A stretch of DNA of 64,000 nucleotides from Strix aluco (lineage: Eukaryota; Chordata; Aves; Strigiformes; Strigidae). Below, in pieces: positions 61,212-64,000 of this stretch (positions within the stretch are counted from its first letter, which is position 1; the number at the start of each line of letters is the position of its first letter). A program made the translations under genes and the position numbers. Location: the NCBI RefSeq assembly GCF_031877795.1, contig NC_133934.1, positions 26,725,716 through 26,789,715 of the forward strand, given 5' to 3'. The notes under the pieces were generated by a model. It saw only the letters and a program-made list of their open reading frames with translations, had not been told where the DNA came from and did no database searches.

Positions 61212-64000
61212 GTATGGAATGAGGAGTTTTGTCTATGGAAAAAATATGTGTAACTTTAAATTTAGCATAATTCTTATCCTAGACTGATCTGTCTTGCATT
61301 AGATTAACATTTAAAATAGGTTTTTGCTGCCTCTCATTGCATTCCTTTGATGTTATCAGAGTACTAAGTAGCATCCTCTTGACTTTTTCGTCTAATGTTT
61401 TTGTTCCCATCTGAAATTGAGATGGGAGGAAAGCATCACTGGTTGGAACTAACATTGTGGTGAGCTTCTGATAGAGCTTTCATCTTATCAGTATTCAGAG
61501 AATGAAGCTAGTTGAAGGTAAAATGGAGACTAAAAGTCAGGGAACTTGCTAGCATGCTCTCAGCTTCTCACTTAGAAGGATCAGTTTCAAAGGACAAAGA
61601 AACCCAGTCTTAAAATGTGAGAATAATAACAACCTCTGCTGTAGGATTGCTCCTCCCTGTATTCAGATGACTGACTTCTGGGGGGATAGGTTACAGTAGA
61701 ACATCCTGTGCAATTGTAACAAATACAAATCTATATGAAAGAAGTTTGTGCATTGTATACTTCATGTGTAGTTAAAACCTGTCAGCTGGAGCAATGTAAA
61801 AAGACTGATGGATACTTTCTGGATTTTCCTTTCAGTCACAGTAGATAAATGCAAACAGTTGGCACTTGCTTGCATGTAGATATAATAGTTGATTGCAGGA
61901 TGCAGGTTAAAAGAGTTTATGTTGCCAAAAGCACAGGACAGTAAAGCTGTATTTTTAGATTTTATATTAACTTAGATGGTGTTAATGACTTGGCCACTGT
62001 GAGGAAAGGTACTTGTGGGTCAAGATAATCATTCAGTGTATTTAAATTTTGCATAATTAAAATGGTAAATGTTAACTCTGGCCTGTCCAAATTAAAAAGA
62101 GGTATGTTGCGCATAATGTTAAGATACAGTACAACAAAATCCATCTTTCTTGCAAATCACTGATAGGAAAGAGCAGCCTGCTTGAAATTTTACACTAAAT
62201 GGGATGAAGTCAGGGTATGTCTTGCCAATGATGCTATGCTAGTCCAAAAGCATTTATGGATTCTTGCTGTAAAATGTGTTTTCCTTTGTGATTTGAAATT
62301 CTGTGACGTCTGTCATGTCTTGATGTCTGTGCAGCTATTACTCTGTGGAGAGAACTACAGGGACCTTGGAACATAACAGTCTCTGAACTATTTGAACACA
62401 AATAATGCATAAATTCATTATATATAAAACCAAGAATTTATCTTAAAAAAAATACTGTTTTTTTTTTTTTCCAGGAAAAAAATCCCCCCTGTCTAGAACA
62501 CCCCTCCTGCCAAGCCAAACCAAAATCTATTCAGTGTTTTGCAGAAACATGAGATTTGTCATATCACCAAATTATACTTTTACTTTCAGATAGAAGGCAA
62601 TCTTGGATGTAAGAAAGGGAGAATAAAATTACATTAGGTTTTTTGCAGACCTGAGCAAATTCGTGACTGAAGACTGAATTTCATAAATGATGATTCCAGA
62701 ATCAGTTCCTCCTTCACAGTTATGCGCATATCTTGGATGTTTTCGTGCGTAGGTCTTGCTACAATAAAGCTGCTGGTAACCAGTTAAACAGAGCAGTAAT
62801 AGAACACCATAAATAAAATATATAGTGTGATTATGAGGTCAGCACAGTTGAAGAGGAGGTGGTCAGAGACCTGCTACACCACTTGGATGCACACAAGTCT
62901 GTGGGACCGGATGGGTTACACCCAAGGGTGCTGAAAGAGTTGGCAGATGTGCTCGCCAAGCCGCTTTCCATGATTTACCTGAAGTCATGGCTAACTGGGG
63001 AGGTCCCATTGGACTGGAGGGTGGCAAATGTGACACCCATCTACAAGAAAGGCAGCAAGGAGGACCCAGGAAACTATAGACCTGTCAGTTTGACCTTGGT
63101 GCCAGGGAAGGTCATGGAGCAGGTCATCTCGACTGCCATTAGAAGTCATATAATGGACAAGCAGGGGATCAGGCCCAGTCAGCATGGGTTTATGAAAGGC
63201 AGGTCCTGCCTGACAAACCTGATCTCCTTCTGTGACAAGATGACCTGACTATTGGACGAGGGAAAAGCTGTGGATATTATCTACCTGGATTTTCGAAAAG
63301 CATTCGACACAGTTCCCCATAGGATTCTCATAGAAAAACTGGCTGCTCATGGCCTGGATGAGCGAATGGTCTGCTGGGCCAAGCACTGGCTGGATGGAGG
63401 GTCCCAGAGAGTGGTGGTCAGTGGAGCTAAATCCAGCTGGCGGCCGGTCACAAGTGGTGTTCCTCGGGGCTTGGTGTTGGGATCATTTCTGTTCAACATC
63501 AGTAAGTTTGCAGATGACACCAAGTTAAGCGGGAATGTCGATCTGCATGAAGATAGGGAGGCTCTACAGAGAGACTTGGATAGGTTGGATCGGTGGGCCA
63601 ATGTTAATGGGATGAGCTTCAACAAGGCCAAGTGCCAGGTCCTGCACTTGGGCCACAACAACCCCATGCATCGCTACAGGCTTGGGGAGGTGTGGCTGGA
63701 GAGCTGCCAGTCAGAGAGGGACCTGGGGGTGTTGGCTGATAGTCGGCTGAACATGAGCCAGCAGTGTGCCCAGGTGGCCAAGAAAGCCAACGACATCCTG
63801 GCTTGTATCAGAAATAGTGTGACCAGCAGAAGTAGGGAGGTGATAGTCCCCTGTACTCTGCACTGGTGAGGCCACACCTGGAGTATTGTGTCCAGTTTTG
63901 GGCACCTCAATATGAGAGAGGTACCGAGGTACTGGAGCGAGTGCAGAGGAGGACAATGAAGCTGGTGAAGGGCCTGGAGAACAAATCCTGTGAGGAGTGA
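61212..64000 (+). other. NSUN7: NSUN7 intron 10, truncated by the window end
   Basis: At least 2.79 kb with no further NSUN7 coding match. The first 1.6 kb is AT-rich intron; a CR1 fills 62,834 to the window end. Confidence 0.85.
62834..64000 (+). mobile_element. CR1 retroposon, ORF2 reverse transcriptase fragment
   Basis: A 5'-truncated CR1 in sense orientation to NSUN7, continuing past the window. The frame opens at about 62,859 and encodes the reverse transcriptase with recognisable CR1 blocks: 'SVGPDGLHPRVLKELADVL', 'WRVANVTPIYKKGSKEDPGN', '[20 protein letters not shown]', the active-site Phe-Ala-Asp-Asp near 63,512, and '[19 protein letters not shown]'. Three lesions show it is dead: an in-frame TGA at 63,246-63,248, an in-frame loss of about 13 codons just before the active site (junction near 63,500), and a 1-nt loss near 63,847-63,852 that shifts the frame so that it ends at 63,869. 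After that the shifted frame continues with '[13 protein letters not shown]'. Confidence 0.94.

Larger units (their letters stand above)
46027..64000 (+). other. NSUN7: NSUN7 gene, 5' part (runs off the window end)
   Basis: Span of the NSUN7 transcription unit visible here: CpG-island promoter, non-coding exon 1, and nine coding exons (exons 2-10). The spliced product reads without interruption for about 471 codons and matches, from memory, vertebrate NSUN7 in order and spacing. Examples are the segment around 'KLAAALARW', the 'DALSIEYILPETIRKQE' block and the 'YCTCS' motif. NSUN7 is a putative SAM-dependent RNA 5-methylcytosine methyltransferase. It has been linked to enhancer-RNA methylation with PGC-1alpha and to sperm motility in mice. 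Human NSUN7 is about 718 residues, so the lysine-rich C-terminal third is missing here because the gene continues past 64,000, not because it is broken. All nine coding-region junctions are GT-AG and phase-consistent, and there are no internal stops, so the visible part looks intact and functional. Confidence 0.96.

Noticed and set aside
61815..61840. Acceptor-like TTTTCCTTTCAG as the start of NSUN7 exon 11
   Set aside because: In the required phase it hits a stop after four codons and does not resemble the next conserved NSUN7 segment.
62455..62500. Long T tract plus CCAG as the start of NSUN7 exon 11, giving a Pro-Pro-Val similar to the human continuation
   Set aside because: A stop follows after seven codons and the resemblance is only three residues, so it is most likely coincidence.

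Overview
This is vertebrate nuclear DNA and almost certainly avian. The protein-coding signal is split into short exons with GT-AG introns, the main interspersed repeats are CR1 retroposons, and there is one avian-type endogenous retroviral LTR. There are no operons, CRISPR arrays or bacterial signals.

Right third (about 46.0-64.0 kb): the 5' two-thirds of NSUN7, a NOP2/Sun-family RNA cytosine-5 methyltransferase, on the + strand. A CpG island (about 46.03-46.60 kb) carries the promoter and a non-coding exon 1. The start codon is in exon 2 (51,216). Nine coding exons can be placed to the base, with matching intron phases, giving about 471 codons up to the residues just after the Thr-Cys-Ser catalytic motif. 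The C-terminal exons lie beyond 64,000. The introns are loaded with mobile elements: a complete solo LTR with a 5-bp target duplication ends only 35 bp before exon 4, a CR1 3' fragment starts about 30 bp after the exon 6 donor, and a larger, decayed CR1 reverse transcriptase fragment fills the last 1.2 kb.

Left two-thirds (1-46.0 kb): no coding exon is recognised. In vertebrates the gene upstream of NSUN7 is RBM47, transcribed in the opposite direction, so this stretch is best read as the 5' intronic/promoter region of RBM47 plus intergenic DNA. Consistent with that, several minus-strand exon-like segments have good splice sites (donors at 2,036-2,041, 2,956-2,961, 12,545-12,550 and 15,039-15,044), and two of them sit in CpG-enriched pockets. 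These are hypotheses, not proven exons. The rest holds one clear CR1 (35.25-35.79 kb), one old CR1 relic (13.9 kb), homopolymer runs and small tandem or inverted repeats.

I found no convincing new biological system. The most interesting points are the LTR that now borders the branch-point zone of NSUN7 exon 4, the divergence of the NSUN7 cofactor and DAPC-type motifs while both cysteines are kept, and the candidate minus-strand 5' exon chain.
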